NCBI RefSeq assembly: GCF_030817355.1
Contig: NZ_JAUSZH010000001.1
Span: 1,364,001 to 1,428,000 of the forward strand
Reading direction: 5' to 3'
Source: Streptomyces sp. V1I1
GTDB taxonomy: Bacteria > Actinomycetota > Actinomycetes > Streptomycetales > Streptomycetaceae
Length of the DNA: 64,000 nucleotides
Shown: one piece after another, positions 51,947 to 59,928 of the stretch
How the letters are laid out: the number at the start of each line of letters is the position of its first letter
How positions within the stretch are numbered: position 1 is the first letter of the stretch
Position numbers and translations under genes: made by a program
Notes under the pieces: generated by a model
What the model was told of the DNA's origin: nothing
What the model saw: the letters and a program-made list of their open reading frames with translations, nothing else
Database searches by the model: none

Positions 51947-52599
51947 GCTCCAAGCTGTCGGATGTCCTCGGGCAGCTGTCGCAAGTCGTGGGCGGGCTGC
52001 CGCCGGAGTCGACACAGCAGGCGGTCGGCTACCCGTCGCTGTTTCTGCTGGTGGCGCTGGGATCGCTGGTGCCGGTGGTGCCGACCGGGGCGGTGGTGAG
52101 TTCGGCGGCGGTGGTGGCCTTCCATCAAACGGCTCCGCTGGCGTTGCTGTTCGTCTTTCTGGTGGCGTCGTTCGCCGCGTTCCTGGGGGATGTGTCGCTC
52201 TACTGGCTCGGGCAGCGCGGGACCCGGTCCAAGAACGGCTCCCGGTGGCTGGCCGCGCTGCGCGACCGTGCCGCGCCCGACCGGATCGAGCAGGCGCGGC
52301 GCAAGCTGGACGAGCACGGGGTGACGGTGCTGGTGGTCTCCCGGCTGGTGCCGGCCGGGCGGATACCGGTGATGCTGGCCTGTCTGCTCGCCAGGATGCC
52401 GCTGCGCCGGTTCGTCCGTGGGGACGTCCCGGCGTGCCTCGCGTGGGCGGCGACGTACCAGTTGATCGGGATTCTGGGCGGCTCGCTGTTCGACGAGCCG
52501 TGGAAGGGTGTGGTGGCGGCGGTGGCGCTGACGGTGGTGATCAGCGGGGCTCCGGCGCTGTGGCGCAGGGTGCGGCGGTCACCCGGCCAGCAGGCGTGA
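51943..52599 (+). CDS. DedA family membrane protein
   Basis: A 218-residue protein starting GTG 51943, overlapping the MBL-fold gene by four bases. It has the DedA/SNARE-associated pattern: YPSLFLLVALGSLVPVVPTG, FLVASFAAFLGDVSLYWLGQ, the conserved basic segment RYL-like VVSRLVPAGRIPVMLAC, and hydrophobic segments to VVAAVALTVVISG. DedA proteins move lipids such as undecaprenyl phosphate or phosphatidylethanolamine across the membrane. Its tail overlaps the convergent second MBL gene by 21 bases. Confidence 0.9.
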   Translation: MSSKLSDVLGQLSQVVGGLPPESTQQAVGYPSLFLLVALGSLVPVVPTGAVVSSAAVVAFHQTAPLALLFVFLVASFAAFLGDVSLYWLGQRGTRSKNGSRWLAALRDRAAPDRIEQARRKLDEHGVTVLVVSRLVPAGRIPVMLACLLARMPLRRFVRGDVPACLAWAATYQLIGILGGSLFDEPWKGVVAAVALTVVISGAPALWRRVRRSPGQQA

Positions 52600-53613
52600 G
52601 CCGCCGACCGGCAGGTCCCACAACTGCTCGCGCGGGCGGCCGGTGCGCTCCCAGGCGGCCCGCACCCGGGTGAGGGGCTCAAGGACCGGCTCCGCGGAGA
52701 GCACGAACGTCGCCCAGTGCATCGGGGCCATGTTCCGCGCTCCGAGGTCCTCGAAGGCGCACACCGCCTCCTCCGGATCGGTGTGCACATCGCTGAGCCA
52801 CCAGCGCGGGTCATAGGCGCCGATCGGCAGCAGTGCCAGGTCGAGGCCGGGGTGGCGGAGGCCGATCTCCTTGAACCAGTGGCCGTATCCGGTGTCGCCC
52901 GCGAAGTAGACGGACTGGCCGAGCGGGTCGGTGAGCACCCAGCCGCCCCACAGCGAGCGGCAGGTGTCGATGAGGGTGCGCTTGGACCAGTGGTGGGCCG
53001 GTACGAAGTCGAAACGGACGGCGGCCAGTTCCGCGCCCTCCCACCAGTCGAGTTCGGTCACCCGGGTGAAGCGGCGGTGCCGGAACCAGCGGCCGAGCCC
53101 GGCCGGGGCGAACACCGGCGTATGGCGCGGGAGTCTTTTGAGTGTGGGGGCGTCCAGATGGTCGAAGTGGTTGTGGCTGATGACCACCGCGTCGACGGGC
53201 GGCAGGTCCTCCCAGCGCACCCCGACGGGCGTGATCCTGGCCGGGGTGCCGAAGATCCGGCGTGACCAGACGGGGTCGGTGAGGACGGTCAGCCCGCCGA
53301 TGCTCAGCACCCAACTGGCGTGTCCGGCCCAGGTGACGGCGACGGTCGTGGTGTCCACGACGGGCAGCGGCCCCGGAGCGAAGGGCAGCTGCGGAATGTC
53401 CCTCAGGCCGTCGGGGCCGGGGCGCACCGCGCCCTCTCTGGCGAGGCGGGCCATGGCCCTTACGCCGGGGAGCGGAGCGGTTAGCCGGTCGGCGAAGGAT
53501 CTCGGCCAGTGGCGGATCTCGCCGAGGGGGCGGGGTCGGGAACGGGGCCGTACGCCGCCCGGTGTGCTTGTCGACTGTCCCGAGTGCTCTGTCTGCTCCG
53601 TCTGTTCCGTCAT
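52579..53613 (-). CDS. Metallo-beta-lactamase-fold hydrolase (NAPE-PLD/UlaG-like)
   Basis: A 344-residue protein. VTWAGHASWVLSIGGLTVLTDPVWSRR and VVISHNHFDHLDAPTLKR (H-x-H-x-D-H) set the fold and metal site; VYFAGDTGYGHWFKEIG and MHWATFVLSAEP supply later ligands. The N-terminal 70 residues (RSRPRPLGEIRHWPRSF) resemble the N-acyl-phosphatidylethanolamine phospholipase D branch, which acts on membrane lipids. It is followed 12 bases upstream by the lysine-free aminotransferase homologue on the same strand, so they may be co-transcribed. Confidence 0.88.
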   Translation of the reverse strand: MTEQTEQTEHSGQSTSTPGGVRPRSRPRPLGEIRHWPRSFADRLTAPLPGVRAMARLAREGAVRPGPDGLRDIPQLPFAPGPLPVVDTTTVAVTWAGHASWVLSIGGLTVLTDPVWSRRIFGTPARITPVGVRWEDLPPVDAVVISHNHFDHLDAPTLKRLPRHTPVFAPAGLGRWFRHRRFTRVTELDWWEGAELAAVRFDFVPAHHWSKRTLIDTCRSLWGGWVLTDPLGQSVYFAGDTGYGHWFKEIGLRHPGLDLALLPIGAYDPRWWLSDVHTDPEEAVCAFEDLGARNMAPMHWATFVLSAEPVLEPLTRVRAAWERTGRPREQLWDLPVGGSRLLAG

Positions 53614-53625
53614 CCGGGGCTCCGT

Positions 53626-54843
53626 TCAACGCAGTTCGTCGAAGGCCGTTCCAAGAATGCTCAACGCCCCGGCCACATACGGCAATTCCAGTGGTGCCGG
53701 TGAGGTGAGAGATTCCAGCCGCTGCTCGGGAGTCGCTCCCAGCAGCGGCCCGGTGGCCAGCCGCACCCGCAGCGCGCCCAGTTCGTCGCCGAACCGGTGT
53801 CCGCCGGGCACGGGCGCTCCGAGGCGGTGGGTCAGATACTCCTCCAGCTCCATGGAGTCGGTGACGCCCCGGTCGGCGAGACGGGCACGCAGCGGCCCGA
53901 GGTCCGCGTACAGATGGCGGCCGGCCTGCGGAGGGCGGGCCAGCGCGCCGGAGACGAGCACCGCGTGGTGCGCCGCGGCCGCCACGCGCGCGTGCAGCGC
54001 GGCCGCCTGCTCTGCCCTGTCGGTGACCGGTCCCGGCTCGTCCAGTGCGTGTGCGGCGGCTGCGGCGATCGGTTCCGCCACCACCGCGCCGAGTGCGGTG
54101 AGGATGTCGAGGGTCCTGGCCCGCCGGACGGCGCCCTCCTCGGTGGGCGGGAATCGGGCAATGGCCACCGGCCAGGAGTCGGGCGTGAGCCCGCCCGCCA
54201 GATCGCTGATGACGGTGACGTCGCCGGGGCACATCTCGGCGGGGCTGACCAGCACAGTCTCGTGCGGCTGGTGGATGGTGTCCCGCCAGGTCTCGTCGCT
54301 GATGATGTGCAGCCCTTCGCCCACCGCGGCCTCGCACGCCTCGCGCACGGTCTCGGGCGGGGCGACGGTCGCGGTGGGGTCGTCGGCGACGGAGAGCAGC
54401 AGCAGCCGGGGTCTGCCGCCCTCGGCGCGAACTCTGCGTACGGTCTCGAGCAGCGCGTACGGATCGGGCACGCCGCCGCACTCCGCCGGGGTCGGCACAT
54501 GGTAGGCGGGCCGGCCGAGCAGCCGGGCCTGCGGAGTCCACCAGGCGGGGCACGGGCGGGGCATCAGCACATCCCCGCCGTACGCGCCGATCAGCGCGAA
54601 CAGCAGGGGCTGCGCGCCGGACGCCGCCGCCACCTCCTCGGGGTGGGAGCGCAGCCCGCGCCGCCACCAGTAGCCGCAGGCCGCCTCCCGCAGTTCGGGG
54701 CCGCCGCCGGGCGGCTCGCCGGCGGCCCGGTCCGACGCGGCCGCGAGCACCGCGGCGAGCTCGGGCAGCACGGGCAGTCCGGACTCGGGGGCGGGCGGTC
54801 CGTATCGGACGGGGCCGTGGTCTTCCGGAGCCGTCCGCTGCAT
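53626..54843 (-). CDS. Aminotransferase-fold protein lacking all lysine (likely non-catalytic)
   Basis: The protein is 405 residues from ATG 54841-54843 (GGAGGTG upstream). The fold is that of class I/II PLP enzymes: SGAQPLLFALIGAYGGD, an LLLLSVADDPTATV segment where the conserved Asn-Pro would lie, HIISDETWRD holding the Asp that pairs with the PLP ring, and the C-terminal LRVRLATG with the carboxylate-binding arginine. The expected Schiff-base segment reads VTVISDLAGGLTPDSWPVAI without lysine. In fact no lysine occurs anywhere in the protein. It therefore cannot form the internal aldimine; a ligand-binding or regulatory role is likely. Confidence 0.75.
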   Translation of the reverse strand: MQRTAPEDHGPVRYGPPAPESGLPVLPELAAVLAAASDRAAGEPPGGGPELREAACGYWWRRGLRSHPEEVAAASGAQPLLFALIGAYGGDVLMPRPCPAWWTPQARLLGRPAYHVPTPAECGGVPDPYALLETVRRVRAEGGRPRLLLLSVADDPTATVAPPETVREACEAAVGEGLHIISDETWRDTIHQPHETVLVSPAEMCPGDVTVISDLAGGLTPDSWPVAIARFPPTEEGAVRRARTLDILTALGAVVAEPIAAAAAHALDEPGPVTDRAEQAAALHARVAAAAHHAVLVSGALARPPQAGRHLYADLGPLRARLADRGVTDSMELEEYLTHRLGAPVPGGHRFGDELGALRVRLATGPLLGATPEQRLESLTSPAPLELPYVAGALSILGTAFDELR

Positions 54844-54968
54844 GCCGTCACCTCCGCTGCTCGCATCCCGGAACCACTGCCCGGCCCACGAGCCCTTTAT
54901 ACGGAGGTTTACGCGACCTCGCCGCGCGGGAGCTTCGAACGGGCGGGCGTCGGACGGGCGGGCGGGCG

Positions 54969-55631
54969 TCAGATCACCGCCCGGGTGCGGTAGGTCGCCA
55001 GCCCCCACTGCTGATCCACGATCAGTGCCAGTCCGTGGTCGGCGAAGACGGGCAGCAGCCGTTGGATCCGCGCCTTGAGTGCCCGAAGCGTCATGGGAAG
55101 GCAGGGTGCTCCCAGGAGCAGTCTCAGATGGTGGCAGCAGACGGGAGCCTGCGCTCTGGTGATCACGTTGAACAGGAGGCGCTGGCTGGCGGTGCCCCCT
55201 GCGGACGCACGCGGCACCGGCATTGGCGGGCAGCGCCTCAAGTCGGCATGGATGCGCCAGGCCAGCTCAGCGGCCGGTTTCTGCCGGTCGAGGACATCGA
55301 ACGCCCCGGCGGTGAAAGCGGCGACGGCATCCCGCCCTTCGTGCCGCAGGACGGCGACGGGAGCGATCAAAGACGCGGCCCGGACGAGCCTTGCCAGCCC
55401 GTCAGCCTCCGCCGTGGGCACATCGAGCAGGATCATCGCCGGTCTTCGTTCCAGCATGGAGGCGCAGGCCGACTCGCTTCCCCAACGAACAGCGGCGTCG
55501 AGGGCGAGACCTGCATGCCCCAGCCTCCGGGCCAACGTCGAACTCGACGCCTCATCAACCGAGAGGAAGGTCGGCAGGTGTGCGCGGACCGGCGGGTCCG
55601 GATGGATGCGCCGTATCGTCTGGGTTTGCAT
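54969..55631 (-). CDS. Atypical response-regulator-like protein (receiver plus winged helix)
   Basis: A 220-residue protein. Residues 20-130 show a receiver pattern: MILLDVPTAEADGLARLVRA holds the phosphorylatable-type Asp, PVAVLRHEG follows as strand 4, and FDVLDRQKP as strand 5 with a Lys-Pro. Residues 145-220 form a small winged-helix-like domain (LFNVITRAQAP, LKARIQRLLPVFAD, GLATYRTRAV). No sensor kinase is nearby. It starts three bases after the aspartase-like gene's stop, on the same strand, so both are probably one transcript. Receiver acidic pocket residues are incomplete, so phosphorylation is uncertain. Confidence 0.65.
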   Translation of the reverse strand: MQTQTIRRIHPDPPVRAHLPTFLSVDEASSSTLARRLGHAGLALDAAVRWGSESACASMLERRPAMILLDVPTAEADGLARLVRAASLIAPVAVLRHEGRDAVAAFTAGAFDVLDRQKPAAELAWRIHADLRRCPPMPVPRASAGGTASQRLLFNVITRAQAPVCCHHLRLLLGAPCLPMTLRALKARIQRLLPVFADHGLALIVDQQWGLATYRTRAVI

Positions 55632-55634
55632 CGC

Positions 55635-56921
55635 CTACGGGGCGATGCCGGTGGCGGCGGTGTGGCCGAGGTACGGGTTCAACGCGGTGACTAGGCCGAT
55701 GGAGTGCACGACCGCAGCGCGCATGGCACCGGTGGCGGCTGTGATTCCCGCCGCACAGCGCTCGGCGAGTACGAGGCACGCGGTCCGCAGGTGGGTGATG
55801 CTCTCCGAGAGCGAATGGAAGATGACCGGTTCGAAGACGTTGCGCTGGAGCTGTCCGGCCTCCGCGGCCATGGTGACGGTGGCATCGTTGCCGATCACTT
55901 CGAAGGCGACCTGCTTGACGACTTCCGGGATGACCGCGGTGACCTCGACCGGCATGGTGCCGGAACCGGTCTGAGCGGCTGGGAGGTTGATCTCGTTCAG
56001 CTCTGCGCGGGGGCCGGAGGAGAGCAGGCGCAGGTCGTTGCAGCTCATGGAAAGCCTGACGGCGAAGCGCTTGAGCACGCCGGACAGATGGACGAAGGCA
56101 CCGTAGCCCTGGGTGGCTTCCACCGGGTTGCCGGCGGTCACCACGGGCAGGCGGGTGATGTCGGCCAAGTGGCGGCAGGCGGCCTCGGCGTATCCGGCGG
56201 GAAGGTTGAGCCCCGTGCCGATGGCGGTGATCCCCAGGTTGATCTCGTGCACCGGGCTGACGGCCTCGGCGAGCCCACCCTGGTTCTCCTCCAGCATGAC
56301 CGCGTACAGCGAGAATTCCTGGCCGAGGGTCATCGGCACGGCGTCCTCCGGCTGGGTGCGCACAGTCTTGAGTACGTCGCGGAACTCCTCGGCCTTGGCG
56401 GTGAAAGCCTCGCGCATGACCGACATCGCGGCCAGCAGCTCACTCACGGCGTTGATGGTGGCGACCTTGATCGCGGTCGGGTAGGCGTCGTTGGTGGAGT
56501 GACTGAGGTTGACGTCCTCGTTCGGGTGCAGGCTCCCGTACTCGCCCTTGGCGAGACCGAGGATCTCCAGCGCCCGGTTCGCGATCACCTCGTTGGCGTT
56601 CATGTTCGTCGAGGTCCCGGCTCTGCCCTGGACCACGTCGACGACGAACTGGCCGTGCAGGTGCCCGTTCCGGATCTCTCGGCAGGCGGCGACGATGGCC
56701 TGTGCCTTCTCCGTGGCGAGCAGGCCGAGTTCTTCGTTGGCGCGGGCTGCGGCCTCCTTCACCGCTGCAAGCGCGTCAACGAGGTGAGGGTAAGCGGAAA
56801 TCGGCGTTCCGGTGGTGGGGAAGTTCTCGCACGCGCGCAGGGTCCGGATGCCCCAGTAGGCGTCGGCGGGCACCTCGCGGTCCCCGAGCAAGTCGTGTTC
56901 GGTGCGGTGGCCGGGAGTCAT
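55635..56921 (-). CDS. Aspartase/fumarase superfamily protein with altered signature loop and shortened C-terminus
   Basis: The protein is 428 residues from ATG 56919-56921 (AAGGAGG upstream), related to aspartate ammonia-lyase AspA, which is usually about 470 residues. AGTSTNMNANEV (near 102), HSTNDAYPTAIKV (near 141) and PEDAVPMTLGQEFS (near 192) are intact. The superfamily loop GSSxMPxKxNP reads TGSGTMPVEVTAVIPEVV (318-335): the first Ser stays, but the substrate-contacting Lys and Asn are Glu and Thr. The small C-terminal domain is missing after NPYLGHTAATG. Normal lyase activity is doubtful. It is divergent from the PAP2 gene. Confidence 0.75.
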   Translation of the reverse strand: MTPGHRTEHDLLGDREVPADAYWGIRTLRACENFPTTGTPISAYPHLVDALAAVKEAAARANEELGLLATEKAQAIVAACREIRNGHLHGQFVVDVVQGRAGTSTNMNANEVIANRALEILGLAKGEYGSLHPNEDVNLSHSTNDAYPTAIKVATINAVSELLAAMSVMREAFTAKAEEFRDVLKTVRTQPEDAVPMTLGQEFSLYAVMLEENQGGLAEAVSPVHEINLGITAIGTGLNLPAGYAEAACRHLADITRLPVVTAGNPVEATQGYGAFVHLSGVLKRFAVRLSMSCNDLRLLSSGPRAELNEINLPAAQTGSGTMPVEVTAVIPEVVKQVAFEVIGNDATVTMAAEAGQLQRNVFEPVIFHSLSESITHLRTACLVLAERCAAGITAATGAMRAAVVHSIGLVTALNPYLGHTAATGIAP

Positions 56922-57296
56922 CGGTGCAGTCCTCCTTGATCGGGTGTAGTGCGAGTGCTGCGAGTGCTGCGCGTGCGGTGCTGCGGGCGGGTCCTGCACC
57001 CGAGGGTCTGTGCCTACGTCCAGAGGCCGGCGGTACGACGGGGGGCCAGGGGCCAGTGCCCCGAGAGCTCTCAGGCTGCCGACCGTGGTCGCGCTGCTCG
57101 GAGGGGAAACGCCGACTGGCGCGCCCGGCCCCACCTGTCTGGCTGTCTGACAGGTTTACGGGGCGATCCTGCGGGTCATCAGGAGGCGCTGTCAAGGGCT
57201 ACGGCGGCGTGATCAAGCCATCTCGGACCTCGGCGCCGCGGTGGCTGCCGGCACCCGTCCCGCGTGGCGGCCGCGTCCACGGGGTACCCGCGATGC
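56922..57296. promoter_or_regulatory. Divergent intergenic region between the aspartase-like and PAP2 genes
   Basis: No gene is seen in these 375 bases. Next to the aspartase-like start lies a short array of gagtgctgc-type units (about 56950-56990). ACCTGTC/GACAGGT, a 7-base inverted repeat with a 9-base centre, occupies 57133-57155 and could be an operator. The last 100 bases before ATG 57297 look like the promoter side of the PAP2 gene. Confidence 0.4.
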
Positions 57297-58796
57297 ATGT
57301 CCGACACCTACGCACACACAAATCCGCAGGTCCGGGCGCACGTTGCGGCGCTGCTCAGCGGCTGGGACCGGCAACTCCTGCACGCCGTCGCCTCCCGGCA
57401 CTGGCCCGGCGCCGAGCCGGTGCTGCCCCGGCTGAGCCGCAGCGCCAACCACGGCCTGCTGTGGTTCGGCGCGGCAGCCGGCATGGTGGCGCTGGGACGC
57501 GGGACACGCTCGCGCCGCGCCGCCGTACGGGGTGTGGCGTCCCTCGCCCTCGCCTCCGCCACCATCAACACCGTCGGCAAGCGTTCGGTGCTCAGGGCGC
57601 GGCCGGTGCTCGACGCGGTGCCGGTGATACGGCGGCTGAAGCGGCAGCCGTTCACGACGTCGTTCCCGTCCGGGCACGCCGCGTCGGCGGCGGCCTTCGC
57701 GACCGGCGTCGCGCTGGAGTCGAAAGGCTGGGGCGCGGTCGTCGCGCCCGTGGCCGCCGCCGTCGCCCTCTCGCGCGTCTACACGGGCGTGCACTACCCG
57801 AGCGATGTGCTGGTGGGCGCGGCGCTGGGCGTGGGTGCGGCCTTCGCGGTACGGGGCGCTGTGCCGACCAGGTCGCAGCTGCCCACCCCGGGCCGGCCGT
57901 TGACCGACGCGTCCGCGCTGCCCGGCGGGGAAGGGCTGGTGATCGTGGTCAACCGGCATGCGGGCTCGGCGGGTTCGGCGGCTCTCGTGCGCGAGACGAT
58001 GCCGCTCGCCGAGGTCGTGGAGTGCGCGCCCGACGAGCTGTCGGCGGAGCTGGAGAAGGCGGCGGGCCGCTGCCGGGCGCTGGGCATCCTGGGCGGAGAC
58101 GGCACGATCAACAAGGCGGCGACCGTCGCGGCCGCGCAGGGGATTCCGCTGGCCGTCTTCCCCGGCGGCACGTTCAACCACTTCGCGTACGACCTGGGCA
58201 TCGAGTCGGTCCACGACACCTGCCGGGCCGTCGAGGGCGGCGAGGCCGTCCGCGTCGATCTGGGGCGCTTCACGCCGGGCCCGGACGGAACGCGGGCGGG
58301 CCACTTCCTGAACACCTTCAGCCTGGGCGTCTATCCGGAGCTGGTCCGCATCCGCGAGCGCTGGTCGCCGCGGATCGGCGGCTGGCCCGCCGGGGTGCTC
58401 GCGGCGGCGATTGTGCTGCGCGGCGAGCATCCGCTGGAGGCCGAGGTCCAGGGTCGGCGACGCCCCATGTGGCTGCTGTTCGCCGGGAACTCCATCTACC
58501 AACGGGTGGGTCCGACGCCCGGCCACCGGCTGGATCTGGCGGACGGCCTGCTCGATGTCCGGGTGGTGCACGGCGGCCGCTGGCCGGGGCTGCGGCTGCT
58601 GGCCGCCGCGCTCGCCGGTCCGCTGAGCCGCTCGCCGGTGCATGCGGCGCAGAAGCTGCGGCAGCTGCGGATCTCCGGGCTCGCGCCGGGCACTTTGCTG
58701 GCCTACGACGGTGAAGTCACGGTGGCCCCGCCGGAGTTGGTGGTGGACAAGGAGGCCGAGGCGCTCACGGTCTACCGCCCGCAAGCCCTGCTCTGA
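57297..58796 (+). CDS. PAP2 phosphatase fused to a diacylglycerol kinase-type lipid kinase
   Basis: A 499-residue fusion. The N-terminal membrane PAP2 domain (about 10-195) has all three motifs: K-x6-RP in KRSVLRARP, FPSGHAAS and SRVYTGVHYPSD. The C-terminal domain (about 215-499) is a DAGK/sphingosine-kinase-like NAD-kinase-fold with VVNRHAGSAGS, GGDGTINKAA, FPGGTFNHFAYDLG and a closing LLAYDGEV segment. One half removes a phosphate and the other adds one, so the fusion may balance phosphatidic acid or polyprenyl phosphates. Similar fusions occur in other actinobacteria. Confidence 0.9.
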   Translation: MSDTYAHTNPQVRAHVAALLSGWDRQLLHAVASRHWPGAEPVLPRLSRSANHGLLWFGAAAGMVALGRGTRSRRAAVRGVASLALASATINTVGKRSVLRARPVLDAVPVIRRLKRQPFTTSFPSGHAASAAAFATGVALESKGWGAVVAPVAAAVALSRVYTGVHYPSDVLVGAALGVGAAFAVRGAVPTRSQLPTPGRPLTDASALPGGEGLVIVVNRHAGSAGSAALVRETMPLAEVVECAPDELSAELEKAAGRCRALGILGGDGTINKAATVAAAQGIPLAVFPGGTFNHFAYDLGIESVHDTCRAVEGGEAVRVDLGRFTPGPDGTRAGHFLNTFSLGVYPELVRIRERWSPRIGGWPAGVLAAAIVLRGEHPLEAEVQGRRRPMWLLFAGNSIYQRVGPTPGHRLDLADGLLDVRVVHGGRWPGLRLLAAALAGPLSRSPVHAAQKLRQLRISGLAPGTLLAYDGEVTVAPPELVVDKEAEALTVYRPQALL

Positions 58797-58893
58797 GCGC
58801 CCGCAAGCCCCGCTCCGAGCGCTCGCAGGTCGCTGCGGGCTTCCGCGGAAAACCCGATCGACGGGCTCAGGCTGCTTCGCGCACCATGAGCGC

Positions 58894-59928
58894 ATGCAGA
58901 TACGCCGCGCACAGACTCACGACGCAGCAGGCATCGCCGCGGTCCACGTACGGTCCTGGCAGGCGGCGTTCACCGGTCTCGTACCGCAGGAGCATCTCGA
59001 CGCGCTCGCCCCCGCGCGGGAGGCCCTGGTCTGGACGGGCCGGCTCACCGAGCCCCGCAGGTCGGACGCGGGGGTGCTGGTCGCCGAGACCGACCAGGGG
59101 ATCGTCGCCTTCGCCGGCTACGCACCGGCCCGCGCCGAAGGCACAGCGGAGATCGGCACGCTCTACGCCCTGCCGGAGCTCTGGGGCACGGGGGTCGGCA
59201 GGCGTCTGCTGGCGGCCGTCGTGGACCAGCTCACCAAGGCGGGCTGCACGCGCGCACAGCTGTGGGTGCTGGAGGCCAATGACCGCGCCCGGCGGTTCTA
59301 CGAGGCCGCGGGCTGGCGTGCGGACGGCGCGGTCGAAGTGGACACGACCGGCGGCCGCCCGCTGATCAAACTGCGTTACCAGCGGCCCCTGTTGCGAACC
59401 GTCAGGGCCGAGCCCATCCGCACCGAACGGCTCGTTCTGCTGCCGCTCGCCGTCGCGCACGCGGACGAGATGGCGAAGGTCCTCGTCGACCCGGCCCTGC
59501 ACACCTTCATCGGCGGCGGGCCGGAGACCGCCGATGCGCTGCGCTCGCGGTACGCCGGCATGCTCGCGGGCGCGCCCGATCCCGCCGTGTCCTGGTGCAA
59601 CTGGGTCATCAGGCTGGAGGCTGAGTCCCGTCTCACGGGCACGGTCCAGGCGACGGTCGGCCCGTCAGGACGCGGCCGCAGCGCCGAGATCGCCTGGCTT
59701 GTCGGCACGCCCTGGCAGGGGCGGGGCATCGCCACCGAGGCGGCGCGGGCGCTCGTCGGCTGGCTCGCCGGGCGGTCGGTCCACACGGCGGTCGCCCATG
59801 TGCACCCGGACCATCTCGCCTCGGCGGCCGTCGCCGCCGCGGCCGGGCTGACACCGACCGACCGGGTACAGGACGGCGAGGTGAGATGGCAGGCGGCTCT
59901 CCCGGTTGGCACCCGGGCCCGGGCCTAG
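58894..59928 (+). CDS. Double GNAT N-acetyltransferase
   Basis: A 344-residue protein with two GNAT domains: the first (1-165) has IGTLYALPELWGTGVGRRLL as the acetyl-CoA loop and LEANDRARRFYEAAGW; the second (175-344) is of the RimJ type with IRTERLVLLPLAVAHAD, EIAWLVGTPWQGRGIATEAA and LASAAVAAAAGL. Either a double acetyltransferase or one with a regulatory first half. The TAG stop at 59926-59928 spans the IS junction: TA is the target duplication and G the first IS base; the sequence across the IS would give the same stop, so the protein is unaffected. Confidence 0.9.
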   Translation: MQIRRAQTHDAAGIAAVHVRSWQAAFTGLVPQEHLDALAPAREALVWTGRLTEPRRSDAGVLVAETDQGIVAFAGYAPARAEGTAEIGTLYALPELWGTGVGRRLLAAVVDQLTKAGCTRAQLWVLEANDRARRFYEAAGWRADGAVEVDTTGGRPLIKLRYQRPLLRTVRAEPIRTERLVLLPLAVAHADEMAKVLVDPALHTFIGGGPETADALRSRYAGMLAGAPDPAVSWCNWVIRLEAESRLTGTVQATVGPSGRGRSAEIAWLVGTPWQGRGIATEAARALVGWLAGRSVHTAVAHVHPDHLASAAVAAAAGLTPTDRVQDGEVRWQAALPVGTRARA

